Source: Methanocrinis alkalitolerans
GTDB taxonomy: Archaea; Halobacteriota; Methanosarcinia; Methanotrichales; Methanotrichaceae
Direction of reading: 5' to 3'
NCBI RefSeq assembly: GCF_029167205.1
Contig: NZ_JARFPL010000002.1
Location: 1-64,000, forward strand
DNA length: 64,000 nt
Shown: positions 1 through 8,831 of the stretch, piece after piece
Numbering within the stretch: position 1 is the first letter of the stretch
Layout: each line of letters starts with the position of its first letter
Made by a program: the position numbers and the translations under genes
The notes under the pieces: model-generated
Databases searched by the model: none
The model's input: the letters and a program-made list of their open reading frames with translations, nothing else
Told to the model about the DNA's origin: nothing

Positions 1-70
1 CATCCGTCGCCATGATCGGTGATGATAGCGCCGCCAGCATCAGCAAAGCCAAAACCGGTTTAAGTCTCAT
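1..70 (-). CDS. N-terminus of a secreted protein (partial, runs off left edge)
   Basis: Only the first 23 codons are in the window; the gene continues beyond position 1. The peptide has a classical signal sequence: basic start (MRLK), a hydrophobic core rich in Leu and Ala, and a small-residue cleavage region near Ala-Thr-Asp. The ATG at 68-70 is preceded by GGATGGAG at a spacing of 6, which decides this start over an in-frame ATG at 80-82. The mature protein cannot be identified. It is co-oriented with the hsd operon upstream but separated from hsdM by about 160 bp. Confidence 0.6.
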   Translation of the reverse strand, partial: MRLKPVLALLMLAALSSPIMATD

Positions 71-229
71 CTTAGTCTCCATCCTGAAGAGGAGATGGTC
101 CCGACAGACGAAAAGCTTTTCGATGCTCACAGAGCTGGCCCCGCATATCCGGCCGCTGGCGAGAAGATCACTCCCACCGCCAGACCAATGCCACCAGCGC
201 CCCGCTGATGGCCGTCGTGAATTGATCTA

Positions 230-1705
230 TCAGGACTGCTCCGAGACCTCTTTCTCCGCCAGATCCTCGTATATGCTGCTGAACTGCTCCAGGGCCGACT
301 GGAGGTTCTCGACGATCTCCTGGGCAAGGATCTCGGGCTCAGGGAGGTTCTCGGAGTCTTCGAGGCTTTCGTCCTTCAGCCAGAAGATATCCAGGTTGAC
401 CTTGTCCCTCTGCATCAGCTCGGCGTAGGTGAAAGACCTGAACCTATCCGTCTCCTTCCTCTCGAACCTGTTGTCAGGGTTGTAGCACCTGATGAAGTCC
501 TGGAGGTCCTCATAGCTGAGAGGGTTGGTCTTTAGGGTGAAGTGCTGGTTGGTCCTGAGGTCGTAGATCCAGAGCCGCTCCGTCCACGGAGTCTTGCTCG
601 CGCCCTTCCGGTCGAAGAAGAGGACGTTGGCCTTGACACCTTGAGCATAAAAGACCCCGGTGGGAAGCCTCAGGAGGGTGTGGACATCGCACTCGTGAAG
701 TAGACTCCTCCTTACCGTCTCGCCAGCCCCGCCTTCGAAGAGGACATTGTCGGGTACAACTATCGCCGCCCTCCCATTGATCTTGAGGAGGCTCTTGACG
801 TGCTGGAGGAAGTTGAGCTGCTTGTTTGAGGTCGTTGCCCAGAAGTCTTCCCTCTTATAGCTCAGGGTCTGGCGTTCGACCCTATCGGAGCCATTGAAGA
901 TTGTTATAGAGCTTTTCTTGCCGAAGGGTGGGTTGGTGAGGACCATGTCGGCGTGGTCGCTCGGCTCCGTTCGGAGGCTGTCGTCCACTGTTATGAGGCT
1001 CTCCTCGCCGCCGATGCCGTGGAGGTAGAGGTTCATGACGCAGAGTCGCGCCGCGTCCTCGACGATCTCCCAGCCCCGGAAGGTGTTGTACCGGAGGGCG
1101 TGCTTCTGGTCTTTATCGAGCTTAAAATGGGTGGTGAGGTAGTCGTGAGATGCGAGGAAGAAGCCGCCGGTCCCGCTGGCCGGGTCCCAGATCGACATGC
1201 CGGGCTCGGGCCTCATCACCTCCACCATCACCCTGGTGAGAACTCGGGGTGTGAAGTACTGGCCAGCTCCGCCCTTGACGTCCTCGGCGTTCTTCTGGAG
1301 GAGGCCCTCGTAGATCTCGCCCTTGACGTCCACGTCCATCCCCATCCAGGTCTCGCCGTCGATGAGGGCGATGAGCCGTTCAAGCTTGGAGGGGTCCTGG
1401 ATACGGTTCTGGGCCTTCCTGAAGATGACGCCCAGGGTCCCGGTCTCTTTGCCCAGCTCCTGGAGGATCTTGAGGTACTGCTGCTCTAACCCAGGGCCGC
1501 TCTTCGACTTGAGGCTCGACCAGTCCAGATCCTCAGGGATGAGGGCGGGTCTGTTGGGGTGGAGCTTCTTCTGCTCGTCGGCCATCTTCAGGAAGAGGAG
1601 GTAGGTGAGCTGCTCAACGTAGTCACCGTAACTCACGCCGTCGTCCCTGAGGACGTGGCAGTAGTTCCAGACTCGCTGGACGATTGATGAGGATTCGTTG
1701 GACAT
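230..1705 (-). CDS. hsdM: Type I restriction-modification DNA methyltransferase subunit (HsdM)
   Basis: This is the N6-adenine methyltransferase subunit of a type I restriction-modification enzyme (491 aa). It transfers a methyl group from S-adenosylmethionine to adenine in the target chosen by HsdS. Visible motifs are the helical N-terminal HsdM domain (about residues 1-130), FTPR at 151-154, the SAM-binding motif DPASGTGGF at 174-182 and the catalytic NPPF at 258-261. Length is normal and the frame is intact. It is the last gene of the minus-strand order hsdR-hsdS-hsdM and starts 2 nt after the hsdS stop, so the three are surely co-transcribed. The methylation site cannot be read from sequence. 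Confidence 0.97.
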   Translation of the reverse strand: MSNESSSIVQRVWNYCHVLRDDGVSYGDYVEQLTYLLFLKMADEQKKLHPNRPALIPEDLDWSSLKSKSGPGLEQQYLKILQELGKETGTLGVIFRKAQNRIQDPSKLERLIALIDGETWMGMDVDVKGEIYEGLLQKNAEDVKGGAGQYFTPRVLTRVMVEVMRPEPGMSIWDPASGTGGFFLASHDYLTTHFKLDKDQKHALRYNTFRGWEIVEDAARLCVMNLYLHGIGGEESLITVDDSLRTEPSDHADMVLTNPPFGKKSSITIFNGSDRVERQTLSYKREDFWATTSNKQLNFLQHVKSLLKINGRAAIVVPDNVLFEGGAGETVRRSLLHECDVHTLLRLPTGVFYAQGVKANVLFFDRKGASKTPWTERLWIYDLRTNQHFTLKTNPLSYEDLQDFIRCYNPDNRFERKETDRFRSFTYAELMQRDKVNLDIFWLKDESLEDSENLPEPEILAQEIVENLQSALEQFSSIYEDLAEKEVSEQS

Positions 1706-1707
1706 CT

Positions 1708-3279
1708 TCAGATCAGCTCCGTTTGGACGGCAGCAGTTTTACGAGGTCTTCCTCGACCTCTCCTGGCCTGTCCCCGGTTGTTTATAGGGCGGGCCTGGGA
1801 TCGCTCCATTCTTATCCTCTCCAGGAGGACTGATGCGGGCTCATCGCTTGGGTCCTGGGGCATAAGCTCGCCCCGAAAAGCCTTCTTGAGGATCGACTGC
1901 CGGAGCCGGGCGGCGCGTCTCAGGTTGGCCTCCAGGTTGGCCTCGGTCTGATCGGCCACCGAGAGGCGGCACTCGATCTCGGAGACGATCTCTTTTTGTT
2001 CTTCTTTTGGAGGCAAGGAAACAGGGAAACCCCTCAATTTTGTAAGATTGATCGAAGCGAGATTCGTTGTTTGTTTTCCCTCTCGCATAAAATAGCGTTG
2101 GCCATAAGTATTGCCGAACCAAGATACAAATTTGTTGGAAACATCATTTGAATAAAGTCTGGCCCTGAAGACATGATTTTGATGGATACATTCAGGCAGC
2201 TCTCCTTGCCATATCCAGCCACGACCCAATTTATCCCGATCACCGCCCTCTGTGAAAAGTATATCTCCGGGTTCGAGCAGAAGCTCGGAGATTACCGATT
2301 TAGGTGCCTCAATTTCTTTTATTTCCCTTAGGTCGAGAAATCCACGCTGTACATTAGCTACACGCAAATATGGAATACTTCTTGAATTGTTTGATTTCCG
2401 TTTGCTATCTTTTGTGATCCCACCTTTCAACGCAGCCAGAAAATCTAATCTAGTCCATTCCCACTCCACCGGCAGCTCCGGCAATTCCGACACATCGAGA
2501 GGCTGTAGCTTCTTGTGTCGGCCCCTCCCGCTCTTTTCGCGCTCTCGTTCGATCCGCTCCAAGAGCACCGAGGCCGGTTCCACGTCCGGATGACTCCGCC
2601 GCCATTCCTCTGTGAGCTTGCCCTCCACCGCAGCCTTGAGCACCGACTGGCGGTAGCGCTTGAGCTGGGCTCGGGACTTCTCCAGGGCCGAGACCCCGGC
2701 ATCGAGCTGGGTGAACAGCTCCTCGATCTTGGTCACAATCCGGCGCTGTTCGGGGAGAGGGGGGAGTGGGAATTCTATCTTGGATAAATTTTTCCGGGAT
2801 ATGCGCTTTCTAGTTGAACCACTCTGAAGACTCTCTATAGTCGTCCGAAAATCAGGCGAGTTAACAATGTACATCAACCAATTGTGGTTAGCTCCTTGTT
2901 TCCCGGTTCTCACTATGCATACATCAACAGCCGTAACGCAGGGCTTAGGGTCGCCAGGAAAAATACAGGTTCTACCTAAAGGATCTGGCATTCTCGCAAT
3001 TAAAATATCTTCAGATTCTAGGAATGAGCAGTTAAGCTCGATTGCCTTGTCATAGGTAAGAAAACGATCCGACTTGTTACGATAAAAACCGTCACCTATA
3101 TCGGCAAGTTGAATAAGTCTAACATTACCATTGGGATCTTGGTCTTTACTTTCTACCCAATCGCCATCCTTAAATAAACCATCATAGTCAACAATATCAT
3201 TAATTTTGGTTAGTGACCAACCAATTGGCAATTCCACATTTGGCAAAGCCGATATACTCTGATCATTGCTATCCTTCAT
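1708..3279 (-). CDS. hsdS: Type I restriction-modification specificity subunit (HsdS)
   Basis: The specificity subunit (523 aa) carries two target-recognition domains, each reading one half of the bipartite site. They are roughly residues 15-185 and 260-465, each followed by a conserved helical spacer (the LPPLPEQRRIV and LPPKEEQKEIV regions). The two recognition domains are visibly more AT-rich (about 2000-2450 and 2790-3270) than the spacers, as expected for parts exchanged by recombination. Its ATG overlaps the hsdR stop (ATGA). The basic, Arg/Gly/Pro-rich C-terminal tail is an unusual extra. No second or silent hsdS copy is visible nearby. Confidence 0.96.
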   Translation of the reverse strand: MKDSNDQSISALPNVELPIGWSLTKINDIVDYDGLFKDGDWVESKDQDPNGNVRLIQLADIGDGFYRNKSDRFLTYDKAIELNCSFLESEDILIARMPDPLGRTCIFPGDPKPCVTAVDVCIVRTGKQGANHNWLMYIVNSPDFRTTIESLQSGSTRKRISRKNLSKIEFPLPPLPEQRRIVTKIEELFTQLDAGVSALEKSRAQLKRYRQSVLKAAVEGKLTEEWRRSHPDVEPASVLLERIEREREKSGRGRHKKLQPLDVSELPELPVEWEWTRLDFLAALKGGITKDSKRKSNNSRSIPYLRVANVQRGFLDLREIKEIEAPKSVISELLLEPGDILFTEGGDRDKLGRGWIWQGELPECIHQNHVFRARLYSNDVSNKFVSWFGNTYGQRYFMREGKQTTNLASINLTKLRGFPVSLPPKEEQKEIVSEIECRLSVADQTEANLEANLRRAARLRQSILKKAFRGELMPQDPSDEPASVLLERIRMERSQARPINNRGQARRGRGRPRKTAAVQTELI

Positions 3280-6053
3280 ATCGCAAGCGCTCCGTTCAGC
3301 TCGTCCATGATCGTGTCCAGCTCATCCCCAAACACCTGTCGCGCCCGAAGCAGTCCACCACGCTCCTGGAACGGCGTATAATCGAAGTCGTCCTCGTCAA
3401 ACCCGAGACTGGTCGAGATGTGGTTTTTGATCATCTCCAGCCACTCCCTCTGCTCTGGAGTGAAATCCCGGTCCTGTAGGTCGAGCCATCTCTGAAACCT
3501 CAAGTTCACGGTCTCGGTGAACGGTTCGAGGATCTCACTCTCGCCTGTGGCAAACCTCAGTAGTGATATGATATCAGTGAGGAGCTTCTTCGCCCCGGCC
3601 CCCTTCACCTTCGACCTCTCAAGCTGCTCGTAAGCTTGCCATAGTCGAGAGGGTGTGAAGTGAAGTGGCGGCTTCTCGATCGCCTCGGCCAGCTCCTTGA
3701 TCTGCTTCAGGGCGAGATGCCTATCCCCATAAGGTTTGCTGTAGAATATCTGGAGGGCGGTGATCTCGTCTTTGTTATCTTCAATGAATTTTTGGAAAGT
3801 CTCGACCATAGTATGAGCCTTCTCCTGGGCTTTGGCGTCGTACCCGGATGAAAGGATCTCGTCTATATTGGCCTCATCGATGATCTGCTCATGCTTTGTC
3901 TTGATCTCTTTGATGGTGTTTCTCAGCTTGGGATCGTCGAAAGGATCGCAGGCCCTCTCCACAAGCTTCCTGGTCGCCTCCTCGATCTGATCCGGGGTCG
4001 GGTTATCGGTCCCAAAGATCACCTGAGCCTCGGACCTCTGAGCATCGGGGTCCACGGCGTCCAGGAGCCGGTTCGCCATCTCCCTCAGGGAGAGGCCGTT
4101 CGAGACCTCCTCGATCGTGGCCCGGTCCTTCTCGTCCACCTTCCTATCGAGCCGGGCGAGCCTGCTGGCCAGGGTAGTCAGAGTGTCATCGTCCCTGATC
4201 CCATGGACGACCTCATCCAGCAGCTTATCAAAAGAGGTCCCTTTCTTCCGTTCGAGGGTCCCTCCGTCTCCCTTCTCGCTATCACACACCCCCACCGCGT
4301 CAACGATCACGAAATGGGTCTTGTAGGTCTCATCCGGGGTGACGGCCTTGAAATCCGTCGGCGATATCGTCCTCGTTCCCCGTCCCTTCATCTGCTCGAA
4401 ATAGCCCCTGGACTTGACGTCCCTCATGAAGATGAGGCACTCTAGCGGGCGGATATCGGTCCCCGTAGAGATCATATCCACCGTCACCGCGATCCTCGGA
4501 TAATAGGAATTTCGAAACTTCGCGATCAGGTCTTCAGGCTTCTCTCCGGTCGTCCTGTATGTGACCTTCTTGCAGAACTCGTTACCCCGGTCGAACTCCT
4601 CGCGGGCGATGTTCACTATATCTTCAGCGTGAGAGTCGTTCTTCGCGAAGATGAGGGTCTTGGGAACCTCTGACCTCCCCGGAAAGATCTCAGTGAATAG
4701 CTTCTCCCTGAAGGTCCGGATGATCGTCCTGATCTGGTCTGGAGCCACCACGTCCCGGTCGAGCTTTTTGCCGTCGTACTCGAACTCCTCGTCGATCAGC
4801 TCCCACCTCTGCTCGCGGGTGAGCTTGTCCCTTTTGCCGACCTGGTGGCCCGCCTCGACCCTGCCGCCCTCCTCGGTGATCCTGGTCCTGATCCTGTAGA
4901 CCTCGTAGCCGACGTTGACCCCGTCCACCACGGCCCTCTCGTGATCGTACTCCGAGACGATGTTCTTGTGGAAGAACCCCAGGGTCTGTTTCGATGGGGT
5001 GGCGGTCATCCCCACTATGTAGGCGTCGAAGTACTCCAGCACCTGTCTCCAGAGGTTGTAGATCGATCTATGACACTCGTCAACCACGACGAAGTCGAAG
5101 TACTCGATGGGGATATTGGGGTTGTAGGCTACATCCACCGGCCTCTCTGGAATATATGGGGCGTCAAAATATGATACCTCTTCGAGGTCGGGGTCGAACT
5201 CGGCCTCGCCCCTCAGTATCGAGTAGAGCCTCTGGATGGTAGTGATACAGACTTTGGATACGTCGTCGAGAGCATGAGATTTGAGGAGCTGGACATTGTA
5301 TAGCTCGGTGAACTTCCGGCCGTCGTAGGGGGTAACGTAAGACTGGAACTCCTTCAGGGCCTGCTCGCCCAAGGTCCTCCTATCCACCAGGAACAGTATA
5401 CGTTTAGCGTCGCAGAACTTGATCAGTCGATATACGGAAGTCACCGCCGCAAAGGTCTTACCAGCCCCTGTGGCCATCTGGATGAGGGCTCGGGGGCGAT
5501 CGCCGGCGAAAGATGCCTCAAGACCCTGGATCGCCTCGAACTGGCAATCTCTGAGGTTCCCTTGATTTAGTGGTGGCATATTTCGGAGCCTTGACCTGAG
5601 GGTATCCTCACGGGAAAGCCATGCGGCCAGAGTCTCGGGCCGGTGAAATGAGAAGATCCTCCTCGATCGGGGGTGGGGGTCTCTAACGTCCCTGAAGTAG
5701 GTCTCGGTCCCTGTGGCCTCGTAGGCGAAGGCGGCGGGCTTTCCCTGGAGGAGACGGGCGGGTATACCGTCGAGATACTTTTGAGACTGGTCCGAGACAC
5801 CGCTCAGGGTCGTTCCCTCGGGCTTCGCCTCGATGACGCCCACTACCTGGCGATCGACGAAGAGAAGGTAATCGGCGCTTCCGGTATCCAGAGGGAACTC
5901 TCGGACAGCTATGCCCCTGGAGGCTCGGGGATCGAAGTTATCCCGGTCCTGGACGGCCCAGCCCGCATCTTCGAGGAGACGGTCGATCTTTCGTCTCGCC
6001 TTCTCTTCTGGTCTCCCTCCAGGGTCCTCCAAAGCCGTCTCGATCACCCTCAT
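3276..6053 (-). CDS. hsdR: Type I restriction endonuclease motor subunit (HsdR, EcoEI-like)
   Basis: The restriction and translocation subunit (925 aa) cuts unmodified DNA after ATP-driven translocation. The N-terminal nuclease domain shows the PD-(D/E)xK signature: D61 in GSADYLLF, then E75 and K77 in GVIEAK. The superfamily 2 helicase has Walker A MATGAGKT at 193-200 and Walker B DECH at 325-328, with later helicase motifs including the QMKGRGTRT motif VI. The C-terminal third resembles the EcoEI-type HsdR C-terminal domain. It is the first gene of the operon. Nothing is broken, so the system looks functional. Confidence 0.96.
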   Translation of the reverse strand: MRVIETALEDPGGRPEEKARRKIDRLLEDAGWAVQDRDNFDPRASRGIAVREFPLDTGSADYLLFVDRQVVGVIEAKPEGTTLSGVSDQSQKYLDGIPARLLQGKPAAFAYEATGTETYFRDVRDPHPRSRRIFSFHRPETLAAWLSREDTLRSRLRNMPPLNQGNLRDCQFEAIQGLEASFAGDRPRALIQMATGAGKTFAAVTSVYRLIKFCDAKRILFLVDRRTLGEQALKEFQSYVTPYDGRKFTELYNVQLLKSHALDDVSKVCITTIQRLYSILRGEAEFDPDLEEVSYFDAPYIPERPVDVAYNPNIPIEYFDFVVVDECHRSIYNLWRQVLEYFDAYIVGMTATPSKQTLGFFHKNIVSEYDHERAVVDGVNVGYEVYRIRTRITEEGGRVEAGHQVGKRDKLTREQRWELIDEEFEYDGKKLDRDVVAPDQIRTIIRTFREKLFTEIFPGRSEVPKTLIFAKNDSHAEDIVNIAREEFDRGNEFCKKVTYRTTGEKPEDLIAKFRNSYYPRIAVTVDMISTGTDIRPLECLIFMRDVKSRGYFEQMKGRGTRTISPTDFKAVTPDETYKTHFVIVDAVGVCDSEKGDGGTLERKKGTSFDKLLDEVVHGIRDDDTLTTLASRLARLDRKVDEKDRATIEEVSNGLSLREMANRLLDAVDPDAQRSEAQVIFGTDNPTPDQIEEATRKLVERACDPFDDPKLRNTIKEIKTKHEQIIDEANIDEILSSGYDAKAQEKAHTMVETFQKFIEDNKDEITALQIFYSKPYGDRHLALKQIKELAEAIEKPPLHFTPSRLWQAYEQLERSKVKGAGAKKLLTDIISLLRFATGESEILEPFTETVNLRFQRWLDLQDRDFTPEQREWLEMIKNHISTSLGFDEDDFDYTPFQERGGLLRARQVFGDELDTIMDELNGALAI

Positions 6054-6184
6054 CTTAAAAGTCTGTGGAGATGATCATGACTTCTCGTATATGCTAATTT
6101 CGAAAAACGCCGATTATGAACCCTACCAAACCGGGCGATACCCCCGCCCTCTGGAAGGAATTCCATAGCCAGTTTGACTGCAAC

Positions 6185-6775
6185 TTATAATATTATGGCA
6201 ACTATAGCACTTGAAATCAAACCCATTATAAAGAATATGAGGTTATCTATTGATAAGTATCTCTTAATAAACAGATCGCTTGCACCATGCTGATATTTGT
6301 CCCCTTTTCGCATTAATTCATATCCAAATTTCATAGTTTCTTTGTATTTCGTTAGAGCTTCTAAGGGATCTATCCCGATTGAATCAATTTCAATACGCCT
6401 TGCGTCATTTGCCATAGACGTGAATATATTATAATCCTCGGCGAATTCTAATTCTTCAGTTGTGGTGCATATCCTTCTAAGAAAATGAGATTCGTAGATA
6501 CGGCGGAGATATTTATTAATTTCTAACCATATCATTTTGTAGCAATCTAATGTTGCCCGTATTAAATGGTTTTTAGCCTTTATTATATTTTCAACTTTAG
6601 CTTTTTTTTCCAGGTCGGAGTTGAAGTACTTTATAAAATGGGCAAAAGCATTCTCAATTTCGACGAGTATTTGTACGGGCTTATCACCTAAAAACGAAAC
6701 TACATCTGCATAAGCCGGTACAAACTCTGTTCTGTAAAAGAATTCGAAATCTTCGACTAGATCCATACAAGCCAA
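6185..6775 (-). CDS. Hypothetical tail-anchored membrane protein
   Basis: A 196-aa protein of unrecognised family. It is mostly helical and charged, with one hydrophobic segment at the very C-terminus (about residues 174-196), which suggests a tail anchor facing the cytoplasm. It is clearly more AT-rich than the flanking core genes. It lies 36 nt downstream of the small gene at 6812-7024, probably in one transcript, and 131 bp upstream of hsdR. The initiator may be the fourth codon (second Met). Position inside the restriction-modification and integrase block suggests mobile cargo; function unknown. Confidence 0.6.
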   Translation of the reverse strand: MACMDLVEDFEFFYRTEFVPAYADVVSFLGDKPVQILVEIENAFAHFIKYFNSDLEKKAKVENIIKAKNHLIRATLDCYKMIWLEINKYLRRIYESHFLRRICTTTEELEFAEDYNIFTSMANDARRIEIDSIGIDPLEALTKYKETMKFGYELMRKGDKYQHGASDLFIKRYLSIDNLIFFIMGLISSAIVAIIL

Positions 6776-6811
6776 TCCTAAGCAATAGCGAATAGATACC
6801 CTACTAAATGC

Positions 6812-7024
6812 TCATCGTCTTATGGATTTATCGAAGGCCTTATTTATATCATATTCCTTATACTCGAATATACCGCCACGAGTTGTAATGACATTACTAT
6901 CAAATTTTTTAACCTTTAGTTTGTGACCAAGGCGGCTCTCTAAGAACTCGTCGACATCTTCGGTGGTACTAAAATCACTAATGTCAGTTTTATACTCTCT
7001 CTCAAAGAAAACTGTCTTTCCCAT
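6812..7024 (-). CDS. Small hypothetical protein
   Basis: A 70-aa protein. The ATG at 7022-7024 is chosen because GGGGAG precedes it by 3 nt and the upstream extension looks non-coding. The sequence is charged and soluble, with no transmembrane segment and no motif I recognise. AT-rich base use matches the next gene (6185-6775), with which it probably forms a two-gene operon. A toxin-antitoxin or restriction accessory role is possible by context only. Confidence 0.5.
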   Translation of the reverse strand: MGKTVFFEREYKTDISDFSTTEDVDEFLESRLGHKLKVKKFDSNVITTRGGIFEYKEYDINKAFDKSIRR

Positions 7025-7289
7025 TTGCTCCCCTCTTATCTCCATCCAGCATCTTTTGTATCCAATGATTGATCTACTCAAACCTTCTTTTGCCACCACA
7101 GACTATTTTGCCCCTATTTAAGCCTTACTTTTAAGTTCTCGTTGATTTGTCTCCGATCGGCTCCCATAAGTGCCATACTCTTGAATGAAATCTCATGTTG
7201 TGGTTTTCATGAACCGCAACTCGCTATAGGTAAACTACTCGATTTGCTATTTGTCCTTTTTATATATAAGATTTTTGTTACGGTTGGAG

Positions 7290-8276
7290 TCATATCCCCA
7301 TCTGCGGTATGTGAGCCAAATAGCTTTCTCTCAGCTCCTTCTTGTCGATGTGATCGTAGATATCGATGGCCTCTTTCCGCACGTCTCCGCGAAGCTCCTG
7401 TATGAATTCGCGGGGCATACCGGCCCGTCGGAGGTGGGTGGTGAACCAGTGGCGGCAACAGTGAGGCGAGAAGTGATCCTCCATCTTGTCGGAGGTAGGA
7501 TCATGCAGACCAACTTGGGTGGCTACCTTTTCGACCATCCGGCTGACTCCACTGCGTTGGATTCTCTCGCCCCGGTTGTTGATGAAGAGGGCCTTTGAAC
7601 CATCCTTATTTCGCGACTCTCTGACCCTCAGCCACCGCCTCAATATGAAAGAGGTCTCGTCGTCAAAAAATATCGTCCGGTTGGTCCTTTTCGCCGTCGG
7701 CTTGAGCCGGATACTCTGCTCCACCCATTCTATGTCGTCGACATCCAGGGCGATAAGCTCCTTCCGACGTATCCCGGTCTTCGCGAAGAGGGTGATGATC
7801 GCCTTATCTCTTGCATCGAGGGTTGAGTTGATAAGACGGGTCATATCCTCCACAGAGATGAGCTGGCGGGTCTGGCCGTCGTCGTTGTCCTTATAGCGCC
7901 GAAGATATCGCTTCCTTACCTGAAGGACGGGATTCTCCTCCAGGAACCCCTCGTAGGCGAGATATTCGTAGAAGCTAGATAGGGTGGTGAAGTTGTTCTC
8001 GACCGTCTTCTGATGCAAACCCCGGTCATATCTCATGAATTCCAAGTAGTCTCTCAATACGTCCTTGTCTGCATCTAGCAGATTCAACCCCCTCTCTTGG
8101 AGGTAGTTGTGGAACTTTTGGACGTTGTAGACATAGCTCTTTACTGAGAGGGGAGACATACCTCGAATTGAGCAGTCTCTTTCGAACCTGTCAATTATCC
8201 TCTCTGCTGGGGGCCGTTTCCCTGTATCTGAAACCATCCCAGATGACTTATCAGTGGAGCCGATCATCCTTTCCAC
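7290..8276 (-). CDS. Tyrosine recombinase / integrase (XerC/XerD type)
   Basis: Site-specific recombinase (328 aa). An N-terminal SAM-like core-binding domain (about residues 25-115) is followed by the catalytic domain. Visible catalytic residues are Arg170 in TGIRR, the His272-x-x-Arg275 box (HCCR) and the nucleophile Tyr307 in IYDHI. The second His/Trp position appears as Asp in LRGD, which is unusual. The gene overlaps the end of the upstream gene by 13 nt, so the pair is one operon. It lies just beyond the 3' end of tRNA-Ser, the usual position of an integrase for an element inserted in a tRNA. It could alternatively be a resident Xer-like enzyme. Confidence 0.9.
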   Translation of the reverse strand: MERMIGSTDKSSGMVSDTGKRPPAERIIDRFERDCSIRGMSPLSVKSYVYNVQKFHNYLQERGLNLLDADKDVLRDYLEFMRYDRGLHQKTVENNFTTLSSFYEYLAYEGFLEENPVLQVRKRYLRRYKDNDDGQTRQLISVEDMTRLINSTLDARDKAIITLFAKTGIRRKELIALDVDDIEWVEQSIRLKPTAKRTNRTIFFDDETSFILRRWLRVRESRNKDGSKALFINNRGERIQRSGVSRMVEKVATQVGLHDPTSDKMEDHFSPHCCRHWFTTHLRRAGMPREFIQELRGDVRKEAIDIYDHIDKKELRESYLAHIPQMGI

Positions 8277-8785
8277 CTCCAGCCCCGAGAGGTGGACTCC
8301 ACCAGCCCATAAGCCTCCAGGTTATCAAGCTGCGAGGAGACAGCCTTCACGAGATCAGCTTCGCGAGGATCAATCCCCAGCTCTTCGAGAATCTTGTAGC
8401 TATCAACTACGCCCTTCCTCTTCAGCAGATCGACGAGTTCCTGGTTGTACTCGCGAGCCCCCTCGAACCCGCCCTCCAGGAAGGTAGCGCTTCGATACCT
8501 CTTCAGCTCGGACTCGTACTTGTCGATGACGATGTTCTTGAGCCTAAGATCATCCTGAAGCTTTCTCACCTCGTCCCTGAGACTCCCCAGCTCCTTTACC
8601 ATCTCGGCCCGAGGCTTGAACTCCGACTCCTCCAGGAGAGCGTTCTCCACAATCTCGATGACGAACTTCGTTAGGGGGACACCGGCCTCGTCGGCCAGTT
8701 TCTCCCAACGCTTTTTCTCCTCGGCGGAAGGTAAGTAGAGATACACGTAACGAGACTTGTCAGGCATAACCACTTTGGCCACCAA
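8264..8785 (-). CDS. Hypothetical DNA-binding-like coiled-coil protein upstream of integrase
   Basis: A 173-aa protein. An N-terminal segment (about residues 8-52) has the pattern of a ribbon-helix-helix or related archaeal plasmid regulator: a short strand (YVYLYLP) and then two helices. A heptad-rich coiled coil follows (about 65-110), and the C-terminal part resembles a small winged helix (about 120-170). The likely start is the TTG at 8785 or the next GTG codon, because a TATA box lies about 26 nt upstream, making the transcript leaderless. It overlaps the integrase gene, so a role in integrase control or excision is inferred, not shown. Confidence 0.6.
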   Translation of the reverse strand: MVAKVVMPDKSRYVYLYLPSAEEKKRWEKLADEAGVPLTKFVIEIVENALLEESEFKPRAEMVKELGSLRDEVRKLQDDLRLKNIVIDKYESELKRYRSATFLEGGFEGAREYNQELVDLLKRKGVVDSYKILEELGIDPREADLVKAVSSQLDNLEAYGLVESTSRGWRWKG

Positions 8786-8805
8786 GAAATAAAATGGACC
8801 TTCTA

Positions 8806-8814
8806 CTACTTAAG
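8806..8814 (-). promoter_or_regulatory. TATA box for the integrase operon
   Basis: CTTAAGTAG on the minus strand is centred about 26 nt upstream of the TTG at 8785. This is the archaeal TATA-to-start distance and predicts a leaderless mRNA. It lies in the 46-bp gap between the tRNA-Ser 3' end and the operon. Confidence 0.45.
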
Positions 8815-8831
8815 CATTACTAGTAAAAGAG

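Noticed and set aside
1708..3279. hsdS inversion system (shufflon) with the nearby recombinase
   Set aside because: No second hsdS gene, partial recognition domain or inverted repeat was found in the window, so phase variation is not supported by the sequence.
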